9,998 nucleotides of DNA, taken from the NCBI RefSeq assembly GCF_001279695.1, contig NZ_LGDD01000053.1, positions 1-9,998 on the forward strand. Reading direction: 5' to 3'. The number at the start of each line of letters is the position of its first letter. The first letter of the stretch is position 1. Of the stretch, positions 1-6,167 are shown in pieces. The position numbers and the translations under genes were made by a program. This stretch comes from Streptomyces sp. WM6378 (GTDB taxonomy: Bacteria > Actinomycetota > Actinomycetes > Streptomycetales > Streptomycetaceae). The notes under the pieces were generated by a model. That model was not told where the DNA came from, searched no databases, and saw only the letters and a program-made list of their open reading frames with translations.

Positions 1-144
1 CGTCCCGGACGGACACAGGCCGATTTTCCCGCCATCACGGCGGCCAGCGCAGCGGCCCCAACTACTGAACGGAAAATCAACGGTCCGATGGGCAGGCGGC
101 AGCATCCGGGCCGCTTGCGGACCGGATGTCGGTGGGGCGGGCGG
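1..144. other. Left edge, no gene; short inverted repeat
   Basis: I see no credible coding sequence here. An 8-bp inverted repeat, gattttcc at 22-29 and ggaaaatc at 71-78, lies outside the stop codon of the transposase-like fragment that follows. That is where an insertion-sequence end would be expected. No complete terminal repeat or target-site duplication can be recognised, so an insertion-sequence end is only a possibility. Confidence 0.2.
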
Positions 145-255
145 TCAGGCTGATGTCGGGGTGAGGGCGACCTGGCGGCCGAGGGCCTGGAGCTGGCGGA
201 CGAGTTCGGGGGTCTTGCGGGTGGGGTCGAGATGACGCCGGTGGCGGTTGGTGCG
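145..255 (-). pseudogene. Possible transposase C-terminal remnant
   Basis: In the same minus-strand frame as the DUF11 gene, but beyond its stop codon, about 36 codons read like the end of a DNA-binding or transposase protein. They begin RTNRHRRHLDPTRKTPEL, go on to a helix-like segment rich in Leu, Gln and Arg, and end at a TGA (145-147). The style (Arg/His-rich stretch, then an LVRQLQALG-type helix, then a short beta-like tail) resembles C-termini of actinobacterial insertion-sequence transposases, but I cannot name the family. There is no start codon, ribosome binding site or catalytic domain. The DUF11 gene ends abruptly next to it, so recombination or insertion here is the simplest reading. 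Chance resemblance is possible. Confidence 0.22.
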
Positions 256-315
256 CGGCGGGCGGGGCCCGGGCGGGTCCAGTGCCTGGGCGCTGGACCC
301 GCTGGTCGGAGGAGT

Positions 316-1281
316 TCAGGAGGAGGTCTTGGTCACCTCCAGGTCGGCCTTGGGCCGGGTGACGCCGCCGCCGGGTGGGTCGGCGGGTGTGGATTGGTTG
401 TTGCCGGGGTTGGGGTCTTGGGTCCCGGAGCTGGAGGAGGCGGTGTTCTTGAGGTCCTTGCCGTCGCCGGTGTAGGCCGGGTCGAGCTTGACCGTGAACG
501 TCCAGGACTTGGCGGCGCCGCTGTTGATGGCGGCGGTGGTGCAGGTGACGGTCCGGCCGTTCGCGGTGCATCCGTCCTTCGACGAGACGAAGGTGAGGGG
601 TGTGGGCAGGGTGTCGGCGGCGACGGCCTTGGTTGCGTCCGAGGGCCCGGCGTTCTGGGTGGTGACGGTGTACGCGAACTGCTCACCCGGCGCGACCTTG
701 TTCGTGCCCACTGCCACGAGTTTCGTGGTGAGGTCGGCGGTGGCCTTGCCGATGGTGCCGCCGCCGGGCAGCGCGGCGGAGGCGGTGTTGTTGGTGGTTT
801 GGGGGTCGTCCGTGTCCGAGGTGATGGTCGCGGTGTTCTTGAGGTCCTTGCCGTTTCCGGTGTAGCTGGGGGCGATGCGGGCCTGGAGTGTCCATGTCCT
901 GCTTGCCCCGACGGCCAGTTGGCTCACCGGGCCGCAGGTGACCTTCTGGCCTGCCGCGGTGCAGCCGTCCTTGGAGGAGATGAAGGTCATCCCGGTGGGG
1001 AGGGTGTCGGTGACCTTGGCGTTCTTGGCGACGGACGGGCCGATGTTCTTGGCTTTGAGGGTGTAGGTGACGGTGCCGCCCGGGGGGACGGGCCACTGCG
1101 CGCGCAGGCCGTTGCGTGCTGTCGTGGCCGTCATGGACAGGTCGGCGCCATGCTTGGCGGGCGAGGGGAAATCTGCGGTCTCGGCGAGGACGGCGGGTGC
1201 GGTACACCACGGCGCCGCGCAGGCGAGCGCGGCCACCACGGTGACGGGCAGCGGGTGCCACCGTCTCTTGGTCGTCGTCAT
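316..1281 (-). CDS. Secreted DUF11 repeat protein, C-terminally truncated
   Basis: A 321-residue exported protein. Residues 1-33 are a signal peptide: a KRR basic start, a hydrophobic core and likely cleavage after AVLA. Two DUF11 (Ig-like, cell-surface) repeats follow, at about 45-155 and 180-290. Each has a VTYT- or AYTV-type strand, an NIGPS/NAGPS motif, a DTLPT motif, an SSKDGCTA motif with a paired Cys (VTC), and YTG(N/D)GKDLKNTA. The repeats are also visible in DNA as a 390-bp periodicity. The last residues, KADLEVTKTSS, are the usual opening of a further DUF11 repeat, but the frame stops there, so the protein looks truncated. No LPXTG sorting signal or membrane anchor remains. DUF11 proteins are usually wall-associated or secreted, and no enzymatic function is implied. 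The ATG at 1281 gives an intact signal peptide and overlaps the stop of the upstream small ORF. Confidence 0.85.
   Translation of the reverse strand: MTTTKRRWHPLPVTVVAALACAAPWCTAPAVLAETADFPSPAKHGADLSMTATTARNGLRAQWPVPPGGTVTYTLKAKNIGPSVAKNAKVTDTLPTGMTFISSKDGCTAAGQKVTCGPVSQLAVGASRTWTLQARIAPSYTGNGKDLKNTATITSDTDDPQTTNNTASAALPGGGTIGKATADLTTKLVAVGTNKVAPGEQFAYTVTTQNAGPSDATKAVAADTLPTPLTFVSSKDGCTANGRTVTCTTAAINSGAAKSWTFTVKLDPAYTGDGKDLKNTASSSSGTQDPNPGNNQSTPADPPGGGVTRPKADLEVTKTSS
441..865 (-). repeat. DUF11 internal repeat boundary segments, 390-bp period
   Basis: The segment at 441-475 recurs at 831-865 with only two mismatches (cg against tt in the middle). Both encode the YTGxGKDLKNTA end of a DUF11 unit. 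Other matching segments, such as the SSKDGCTA region at about 565-595 and 955-985, show the same spacing of about 390 bp. The units are therefore recently related tandem duplications of about 130 residues, able to recombine and change copy number. Confidence 0.75.
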
Positions 1282-1544
1282 GTGGGTTTGTGTTCTTCCT
1301 CGGTCGTGTCACGGCTGTTCGGGCGCGTGTCGGGAAGCCCGGCGGTGCCCTCGACGCCGTGGCGTGGGTGGGTACGGCCGCTGTCCGGGGACATCGACGG
1401 TCGTGATCCGGACCGGGCCGCCCGCGAAGGGAACAGGCAGTCTGGCCAGGGAGGTTCTGGAGGAGGTCTTCGTGAGGTTCTGGTCGGGCAGTCCTCGACG
1501 TCGCCCGCCTTCTTGTATTCGCCGGTGGGCAGCGGCGCGTTCAC
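1278..1544 (-). CDS. Small hypothetical ORF upstream of the DUF11 gene, possibly frameshifted
   Basis: Read without change, a GTG at 1544 opens an 88-residue frame whose TGA overlaps the ATG of the DUF11 gene (ATGA), suggesting translational coupling. GAGGG lies four bases before the GTG, just downstream of an AT-rich island. The first 20 or so codons (MNAPLPTGEYKKAGDVEDC) have strong G/C third positions. From about 1485 the codon quality drops in this frame and moves to the next minus frame, where DQNLTKTSSRTSLARLPV and later GGPVRITTVDVPG look coding and end at a TGA at 1309-1311. A single missing C in the CCC near 1485 would join the two into a protein of about 78 residues. I recognise no family. 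It may be a real small gene with an indel, a remnant, or non-coding. Confidence 0.35.
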   Translation of the reverse strand: MNAPLPTGEYKKAGDVEDCPTRTSRRPPPEPPWPDCLFPSRAARSGSRPSMSPDSGRTHPRHGVEGTAGLPDTRPNSRDTTEEEHKPT

Positions 1545-1620
1545 GGCGCCCTCAAAACGAGGAGCACGTATAGAACGTCACAAACTGTGCCTATTTAGAC
1601 TAAAGAAGGCATAGTCGGAG
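1545..1620 (-). promoter_or_regulatory. AT-rich island with imperfect palindrome, likely promoter region
   Basis: This short stretch is far richer in A and T than its surroundings. It lies just upstream of the GTG at 1544, where a promoter for the minus-strand small ORF and DUF11 gene would be. Positions 1588-1611 form an imperfect palindrome: outer arms tgcct and aggca, inner arms tttag and ctaaa around a central a. It could be an operator. I cannot assign a sigma-factor class because no -35 and -10 pair has convincing spacing. Confidence 0.35.
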
Positions 1621-2519
1621 GTGGGGGTCGTGCGCCCGCTGTCCGCCGGGAGCCTCCCGGGCCGCGGGCGCGGCCACAACAGCGAAGGGTGCGGCTGTTG
1701 TTGGGTGCGCGTGGTCACGCAGCCTGATCACGGGCACCCGACAAGAGCCGCACCCCAACACGAACGTGCTCGGCCGCCGGTGCCACCGGCGCGGACGCGT
1801 ATATGCGGTGCCGGCCCGGGCGGCGGGGGTGGTGGGTGTGCGGGGTCCCGGGTCGTGTCCAGGCCTCTGGCCCCTGGTGCACTTTCCAGTGCCCCGGGCT
1901 CAACTGCTCTGCGCAGCCCCGGGTTACCTCGCTTCCCCCGCCCGGTCCATTGCGCACCCGGCGAGCTGCACGGCCCACGGGGCTCTGACCCAACTCGGTC
2001 CGGATGGCCCACTGATGGAGCCGGATGGTCTCACCGGTGCGGACGTCGCCGCCGTATGTTGAACGTGCAAGGTCTCGTTTCGGAGTGGCCCGGTGCCTCG
2101 CTCTCCCGCAGAGGAATCCACCACCGCCCTCGGAACGGGGCGGGCCGCTCAACAGGGACGGCGAACGATCCTGTCGAGTGCACGCCACTGCCAGGGAGCT
2201 GGGGCAGTGACCGGGAAGCCCTGCGGCGCCTGGCACTCCACGCCCGCCGTAGGGCTTGTCCCGCACCTGCACCGCACCCCTTTCCGTACCCGTGCGGGCC
2301 GGGGCAGGTCCGGTATCCGGCACTGTCTGACGTCGTGGTCCGGCCCGCCAAGACGGAGGAGTCGGGGAGGCTCGAGCGGTCGTCATGCCGCAGGGGCCGC
2401 TCCGGGACTCCTGTGCACTTCCATCTCCCTTGACCGCTCCGTGCAACGGCCACCCCTGCCCCTGGTCACTGGGCTGCCGGTGAAGTTCGTCCACCGTGCT
2501 CTTGAGTCAACCAGATCAG
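1621..2519. other. Long gene-poor interval
   Basis: About 0.9 kb lies between the end of the PxKF gene and the promoter region of the small ORF and DUF11 gene. Open frames exist on both strands, but their predicted products are low-complexity, rich in Pro, Arg and Gly, without recognisable domains. Codon preference does not favour one frame consistently. The one strong element is the large hairpin at 1687-1755. No tRNA, rRNA or recognisable mobile-element gene is visible. Confidence 0.55.
1687..1755. repeat. Large imperfect inverted repeat, 27-bp arms
   Basis: The left arm (1687-1713) and right arm (1729-1755) match at 24 of 27 positions as an inverted repeat. Outer blocks gggtgcggct and agccgcaccc pair perfectly; the loop is 15 bases. 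It would form a long RNA or DNA hairpin. It is about 890 bases beyond the stop of the nearest upstream minus-strand gene, too far for an ordinary terminator of it, and no gene directly abuts it. It could be a bidirectional terminator, a structured RNA, or a relic of a small mobile element. Confidence 0.6.
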
Positions 2520-2553
2520 CGGCCGGTCCGGGACGGGTGTCCCGGACCGGCCG
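2520..2553 (-). terminator. Perfect 15-bp stem-loop downstream of the PxKF gene
   Basis: The arms cggccggtccgggac (2520-2534) and gtcccggaccggccg (2539-2553) are perfectly complementary around a 4-base loop. The element lies about 90 bases beyond the stop codon of the minus-strand PxKF gene. There is no clear U tract, which is common for Streptomyces terminators. Confidence 0.7.
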
Positions 2554-2640
2554 GGGGGTGCGGGGTGGGCGCCCGGCTTGGCCATCTGCCTCGCGGGTGT
2601 GGCCTGTTGGCGGTAGGGGCCGGGTGGGTGTCGTGTTGGG

Positions 2641-3471
2641 TCAGTTGAACTTGAAGCCCGCGTAGTGGTCGCTGTTGTCGTTGAGCTTGAGGTCGAAGGT
2701 GCGGCAGGTGTTCTTCCAGGCGCTGTCGGTCTTCCACACGTAGGTGTAGGTGTCGGTGGCCGTGTCGTAGGTCAGGCTGGACTGGCCGGCTCCGGTGGTC
2801 TCCTCGACGGGGTCGAGGGGGGCGCCGGTGTTGCAGGTGACGTTCTGCGAGACGGGGTAGCCGGTCGCGAAGATGTTCAGGCCCTGGTTGCCGCTCAGGC
2901 TGAACTTGACGGGTACGGCCCGTCCGGCCTTCATCGTGTTGACGGTGGGCGGGTTGTCGACCGGTTGGAAGAACCCGGTGAAGGTGAAGACCGGGCCGGC
3001 CGGGGTGATGGTGGTGGTCGTGCTGTCGGTGTTGTCGGGCATGGCTTGGAGGTCGGCGTTCGCTGTCACGGTTCCGGCCGCGGTCGGCAGCACGGTGGTG
3101 GTGACCGTGAAGGCACCGGTGCCCGGGTCGGCCGTCGGGTCGCACTCGGCGTGTGTGCCGGAGGTGCTGCATGACATGAGGGAGTTGGTGGTGGTGGCGC
3201 CGGTGAAGGTGGCAGCGGCGCCGCTGAGATCGATGCTGACGAAGCCGTGGCCGCCCTGGGCCGATGTGTCGGCGACGGTGACGGTGTAGGTGTAGGCGGT
3301 GTTGGCCGGGACGGATCCGGCTGGACCGGCGATCTGGATGATCGCATCGGCGTGGGCTGTGCCGGCGGTCGCCAGCAGCCCGGCCGAGCTCAGCGCGGCT
3401 GCCGAGAACAGGACGGTCAGTCTGCGCAGCAGCCGCACGCGGGGGCGGCGGGCAGGAAGGGGGAGGGACAC
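2641..3471 (-). CDS. Secreted PxKF domain-containing protein
   Basis: A 276-residue exported protein. Residues 1-41 form a signal peptide: Arg-rich start (RRPRVRLLRR), hydrophobic core and probable cleavage after TAHA. Residues about 44-158 are a Thr/Ala-rich Ig-like beta domain beginning IIQIAGPAGSVPAN, with a Cys pair (C101, C110). Residues about 160-276 are the PxKF domain: FTGFFQPVDNPP, then the name-giving PVKF at 187-190, followed by LNIFATGYP, a Cys in QNVTC, the strand YTYVWKT and a terminal Cys in NTCRTFDLKL. It is probably a cell-surface or extracellular structural or adhesive protein; no catalytic residues are evident. The GTG start at 3471 has GGAG seven bases upstream. It is transcribed alone, in the same direction as the DUF11 gene, with a stem-loop after it. 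Confidence 0.88.
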   Translation of the reverse strand: MSLPLPARRPRVRLLRRLTVLFSAAALSSAGLLATAGTAHADAIIQIAGPAGSVPANTAYTYTVTVADTSAQGGHGFVSIDLSGAAATFTGATTTNSLMSCSTSGTHAECDPTADPGTGAFTVTTTVLPTAAGTVTANADLQAMPDNTDSTTTTITPAGPVFTFTGFFQPVDNPPTVNTMKAGRAVPVKFSLSGNQGLNIFATGYPVSQNVTCNTGAPLDPVEETTGAGQSSLTYDTATDTYTYVWKTDSAWKNTCRTFDLKLNDNSDHYAGFKFN

Positions 3472-3482
3472 GGAGGAACTCC

Positions 3483-3997
3483 GTTCTGCCGGCAGCCGTC
3501 ATGGCCGGGCCCGGCAGATCCGGGATTCCTCAGCGGTACGGGCCGGCGGTGGTACGCGATGAGCGGGGCCGGGGCACGCACCGGGGCGCGGAACCGGGCC
3601 CCGGCGAGGTGCTACCCAGCCGTGCGATCACTTGAGGTGACCGCCTGGGTGTTCTGCGCGCTGCCTGCCCACCATCCCGCCCCCCCAACGGCGTGTGCCA
3701 GGGACAAACGGCCCACTCCGCGTACCGATAGGCCCTCACCGGGAACTGACTCACCGACACCGCACCAACCTGTTCATTCCAGCCCGGTGAACGGCGAGTT
3801 GAGGCCCAGCCCTGACCGCCATGCCACCAGCCCCCTGCCTCCCGAAGGGCCACAGCGGCTACCGGCCACGCAGCCCGTAGCGCCGGTGCGTCCACCACCA
3901 CGCCGATCCGATGGAGAGAGGAGCCCTGGAGCTGGGCTGAAGGGCGAGCGTGGGGGTCGGTGTGCGCGGCGAACGCCGGCAGGAGGAGGGTGGGGGC
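3483..3997. other. Gene-poor interval upstream of the PxKF gene
   Basis: About 0.5 kb without a convincing gene separates the PxKF start from the small plus-strand gene. Frames on both strands give Pro/Arg-rich translations without domains. A stem-loop with arms ccggggc (3581-3587) and gccccgg (3598-3604) is present. The interval should contain the promoter of the PxKF gene, but I see no consensus pair I would defend. Confidence 0.45.
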
Positions 3998-4024
3998 ATG
4001 GACCGGCTTCGGTCCTGTGGTTGA
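3998..4024 (+). CDS. Putative 8-codon leader peptide MDRLRSCG
   Basis: The strongest Shine-Dalgarno-like sequence in the window, aggaggaggg (3981-3990), is seven bases before an ATG that opens only eight codons, MDRLRSCG, before TGA. The stop overlaps a TTG (4021-4023) that can start the downstream 68-residue frame (TTGA). This is the arrangement of a translationally coupled leader. The alternative is that one indel has cut off the true N-terminus of the following gene from its start. Confidence 0.3.
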   Translation: MDRLRSCG

Positions 4025-4227
4025 GCGGGGTAGTTCCATTGGGTGCTTTGCTTTCTGACGGCCAGCTCCGGGAGATCGCTGCCATCGTGCGGGCCGTCAG
4101 TGACGGGCACGGGTGGCGTACGGGTGTCTTGTTGGACCGGTTCGTGGTGAGCGCTGATCTGCCCGCGCTGTTGGCGCTGCGGGAGGCTCTGGAGGACGGA
4201 TTGTCGGACCGGCCCCGTCGCGGATGA
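4021..4227 (+). CDS. Small hypothetical protein
   Basis: A frame of about 68 codons from the TTG at 4021; TTGs at 4039 and 4048 are alternative starts. It looks coding: G/C-ending codons and a plausible mixed helix composition, for example LREIAAIVRAVSDGHGWRTG followed by LLDRFVVSADLPALLALREA. The predicted fold is two or three amphipathic helices with no signal peptide or membrane segment. I do not recognise the family. There is no ribosome binding site of its own close to the TTG; the strong one upstream serves the 8-codon frame, so expression probably depends on coupling or the start is misread through a frameshift. It converges on the STAS gene across a shared stem-loop. Confidence 0.45.
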   Translation: MSGVVPLGALLSDGQLREIAAIVRAVSDGHGWRTGVLLDRFVVSADLPALLALREALEDGLSDRPRRG

Positions 4228-4251
4228 CCAGGCACTGGCCACAAGGGTGTG

Positions 4252-4276
4252 CTCGCCCTCTGCGGGAGGGGGCGAG
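4252..4276. terminator. Bidirectional stem-loop between convergent genes
   Basis: The arms ctcgccc (4252-4258) and gggcgag (4270-4276) lie in the 64-bp gap between two converging genes, the small plus-strand gene ending at 4227 and the STAS gene ending at 4292. The position fits a shared terminator. Confidence 0.5.
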
Positions 4277-4291
4277 TGCCCTCTGAACGCG

Positions 4292-4690
4292 TCAGCCCCC
4301 GTCGTGCGGTTCGTGTGCCATGGCCTCCTGCACCGTGGCGACCGGGCGGAGAACCGTGCAGAGCCCTGCTGCTTGCAGGATCCGCAGGTGCCACGGGTGT
4401 GTGCAGACCAGCCCGATGGTGCCGCCGGTGTGCAGGGCCCGGCGTCGGGCGCGGCAGATCAACGCGAGGGTTGAGCAGTCGAGGAAGAGGGCGGGCCGCA
4501 GGTCAACGATCACGCGGGCACCCGCAGTTGAGGTCGCTGCATCCAGCTGTTCCCGGACGGCGGGAACCGAGCAGAGGTCGAGTTCGCCGTGGAGCTCCAC
4601 CACGGTGTATCCGTCGAGGGTGTAGGTGTGTGCGCTTCCCTGTGCTGCCGGGGCCTGTTCTGTGTGCGTGGGTTGGGTTTCGTCCGGCAT
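4292..4690 (-). CDS. STAS-domain anti-sigma factor antagonist
   Basis: A 132-residue cytoplasmic protein of the SpoIIAA/RsbV/BldG type. These proteins bind an anti-sigma (serine kinase) factor and so release a sigma factor; kinase phosphorylation of a conserved Ser switches them off. The STAS fold spans about residues 20-125: strand YTVVELHGELDL, helix SVPAVREQLDAA, strand VIVDLRP, then the switch loop LFLDCSTLALIC and helix RARRRALHTGG. In SpoIIAA the loop is Asp-Ser-Ser-Gly with the first Ser phosphorylated. Here it reads Asp71-Cys72-Ser73-Thr74, so the phospho-acceptor position is Cys. The start is placed at the ATG at 4690, preceded by GGGGGA at suitable distance. An upstream in-frame ATG (4720) lies inside a hairpin and is less likely. 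No partner kinase or sigma factor gene is in the window. Confidence 0.85.
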   Translation of the reverse strand: MPDETQPTHTEQAPAAQGSAHTYTLDGYTVVELHGELDLCSVPAVREQLDAATSTAGARVIVDLRPALFLDCSTLALICRARRRALHTGGTIGLVCTHPWHLRILQAAGLCTVLRPVATVQEAMAHEPHDGG

Positions 4691-4711
4691 GGCAGTCCCC
4701 CGGTTGAACAA

Positions 4712-4729
4712 GCCCCGCATCGGCGGGGC
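4712..4729 (-). promoter_or_regulatory. Stem-loop in the STAS gene leader
   Basis: The arms gccccgc (4712-4718) and gcggggc (4723-4729) around a 4-base loop sit about 20 bases upstream of the chosen ATG of the STAS gene. The hairpin includes the alternative upstream ATG. It may influence translation, or be the end of an upstream transcript. Confidence 0.35.
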
Positions 4730-4946
4730 GTGGCTGGCTCAGGCAGCCACCGGGGTCTGGAGTGACACCCGCCACGGTAGAGAGGCACTGGGGTGCAGAA
4801 ACGTGCAGGCAGTCGCTGATTCATCCGTGCGAGCGGTGCCGGCTCCAGCAGCCCGCGCGCCCCGCGGCTGCCCGATAGGGTCATCGGCCAGCGCAATCAG
4901 GAGCCGGCACGACCACCACCATCTCCCCGCCGGTCGACAGTCAGGG

Positions 4947-4974
4947 GCCGTGCCCCTCGACCACGGGGCACGGC
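4947..4974. repeat. 10-bp perfect stem-loop
   Basis: The arms gccgtgcccc (4947-4956) and ggggcacggc (4965-4974) pair perfectly around an 8-base loop in a gene-free interval. It may be a terminator or structured-RNA element; no adjacent gene defines its role. Confidence 0.45.
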
Positions 4975-5484
4975 TGCGGGAGTTGCCAGGCGCCTCCAGG
5001 GGAGACCCATGAGCTCCTGCCGGCAACCCAGAGCGGAGCGGGACAGCGTTGATGGGCGTGTAACCGGCCAGCAGGGGGCACTGTCCGCGGCTTCTCCACG
5101 TAGGAACAAGGGCGGGGCTCTGCGTCGTCATCGGCGAGTTGGCGGGGCATGGTGGCGAATGACGGTCACCAGGGTCGATTCCATGGCCGAAAGCCATGGG
5201 GCAAGGTTTCGGGCTCGGCGTATCCGCCCTACGCTGCCCACAGAGGGGTGCAGTCCACCCACTGGCAATACTTGGAGTGGTGACTGCGCACTTGCTGCTC
5301 TCCCGGACCCCGAGGCGGCACACACACCACGACAGACAGGCCAGCTGGAGCCGCAGCACCGACTCGGCGGCTCCAGCCGATGCCCGTCCGGTGACTTCAG
5401 GGCAGGGATTCCCGCATCCCCGCTGCCGGAAGGGCGCCTCGCGCGGGGGACGTTGGAGGGGAGCTCACCGTTCCCCGCGCATGA

Positions 5485-5515
5485 GGCCGCCGCCCCTTCA
5501 GCCGGGGCGGCGGCC
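5485..5515. terminator. Perfect 12-bp GC stem-loop
   Basis: The arms ggccgccgcccc (5485-5496) and ggggcggcggcc (5504-5515) pair perfectly around a 7-base loop. It lies about 150 bases beyond the end of the minus-strand operon and could act as a back-up terminator. No U tract is present. Confidence 0.45.
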
Positions 5516-5634
5516 GTCCCGGGCACTCACACCCAGCATCCCACCGCGCTGCCGAACAGGAGCAGTACTCGCGGGCCCAAAGCACAACCTTGGTGCACAA
5601 CAGCGGACTTGGATCTGGCCCGGCTGCGGGTGAC

Positions 5635-5659
5635 GCCGAGGGCCTATCAGTCCCTCGGC
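5635..5659 (-). terminator. Stem-loop directly after the N-glycosidase gene
   Basis: The 8-bp arms gccgaggg (5635-5642) and ccctcggc (5652-5659) around a 9-base loop lie seven bases beyond the stop codon of the last operon gene on the minus strand. This fits the operon terminator. Confidence 0.6.
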
Positions 5660-5666
5660 TCTCAGC

Positions 5667-6167
5667 TCAGGTGCCGGTGCCCGTTTCCATGCCGTGCTGG
5701 GCGAGTCGGTTGACGGTGTTCAGGACCTTGGCGGCCAGGGATTCGGTGTCGCTGATGGTGAGATAGGTGACGTCGGCGATGGTGTGGAGGCCGCGGACGA
5801 GGAAGGCGTAGTCCGCTTCGTCTTCGAGGAGGAGGACGATCGGTTTGCCGAGCGCGGAGGCCCAGCCGATCTCGATGTGGGTGCCGGGGGAGGCGGGGTG
5901 GCCGGGGAAGGCGATGAAGACGGTGCTGGCGGAGATTTCGTCGTAGTCGAGGCGGGTGCACTCGTCGGGGGTGAGGAACTTCGCGCCCAAGGACTCGCGG
6001 CGGTGGGCGTTGTAGACGTGGTAGCCCTCGGCCTCCAGGCGCTCGATGAGAGCTTCGAAGCGGGTGCGGGCTTCGGTGTTCATGACGCCGTTGGCGTCGA
6101 CGAGGCCTTTGAAGGGGCCGGCGAGGAAGACGCTGCGGGTCTGCTGGACGGCCGTGGTGGTGGTCAC
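5667..6167 (-). CDS. Nucleoside 2-deoxyribosyltransferase-family N-glycosidase (MilB-like)
   Basis: A 166-residue cytoplasmic enzyme of the nucleoside 2-deoxyribosyltransferase superfamily. Motifs seen: an N-terminal strand and glycine loop VFLAGPFKG (13-21), helix FEALIERLEAEGYHVYNAHRRE, the central SASTVFIAFPG, and GTHIEIGWA with Glu99 as the expected catalytic nucleophile, then KPIVLLLEDE. Streptomyces members of this size include BlsM (blasticidin S) and MilB (mildiomycin), which hydrolyse CMP or 5-hydroxymethyl-CMP to the free base and ribose 5-phosphate. Its start overlaps the methyltransferase stop (GTGA, GTG at 6165-6167), so it is coupled to an upstream nucleotide hydroxymethylase gene. 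I infer that it releases 5-hydroxymethylcytosine from 5-hydroxymethyl-CMP. A plain deoxyribosyltransferase or other nucleotide hydrolase is the alternative. The frame is intact. Confidence 0.85.
   Translation of the reverse strand: MTTTTAVQQTRSVFLAGPFKGLVDANGVMNTEARTRFEALIERLEAEGYHVYNAHRRESLGAKFLTPDECTRLDYDEISASTVFIAFPGHPASPGTHIEIGWASALGKPIVLLLEDEADYAFLVRGLHTIADVTYLTISDTESLAAKVLNTVNRLAQHGMETGTGT

Larger units (their letters stand above)
4730..5634. other. Long gene-poor interval with hairpins
   Basis: About 0.9 kb lies between the STAS gene start and the end of the N-glycosidase operon. Open frames on both strands have unbalanced compositions and no domain, ribosome binding site or consistent codon signal, so I annotate none. 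It contains an 11-bp perfect inverted repeat around 53 bases (gtgccggctcc at 4836-4846, ggagccggcac at 4900-4910), a 10-bp stem at 4947-4974, a 7-bp stem at 5181-5199 (ccatggc/gccatgg) and the 12-bp stem at 5485-5515. The STAS promoter should be at its left end. Confidence 0.5.

Noticed and set aside
232..1614. Long plus-strand frame opposite the DUF11 gene
   Set aside because: A Gly/Val/Arg-rich shadow of the repeat-bearing DUF11 gene on the other strand, which has a signal peptide and clear domain motifs.
1715..2494. Long minus-strand frame of about 260 codons
   Set aside because: Composition is random-looking and Pro/Arg/Gly/Ser-rich, with no domain, no ribosome binding site and no codon bias. 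Long chance frames are expected at this GC content.
4739..5359. Minus-strand frame of about 200 codons upstream of the STAS gene
   Set aside because: No recognisable domain, high Cys/Trp/Pro content and no ribosome binding site. Third-position composition does not support coding.
5009..5713. Plus-strand frame of about 230 codons
   Set aside because: Low-complexity translation that runs into the N-glycosidase gene on the opposite strand; no motif or ribosome site.
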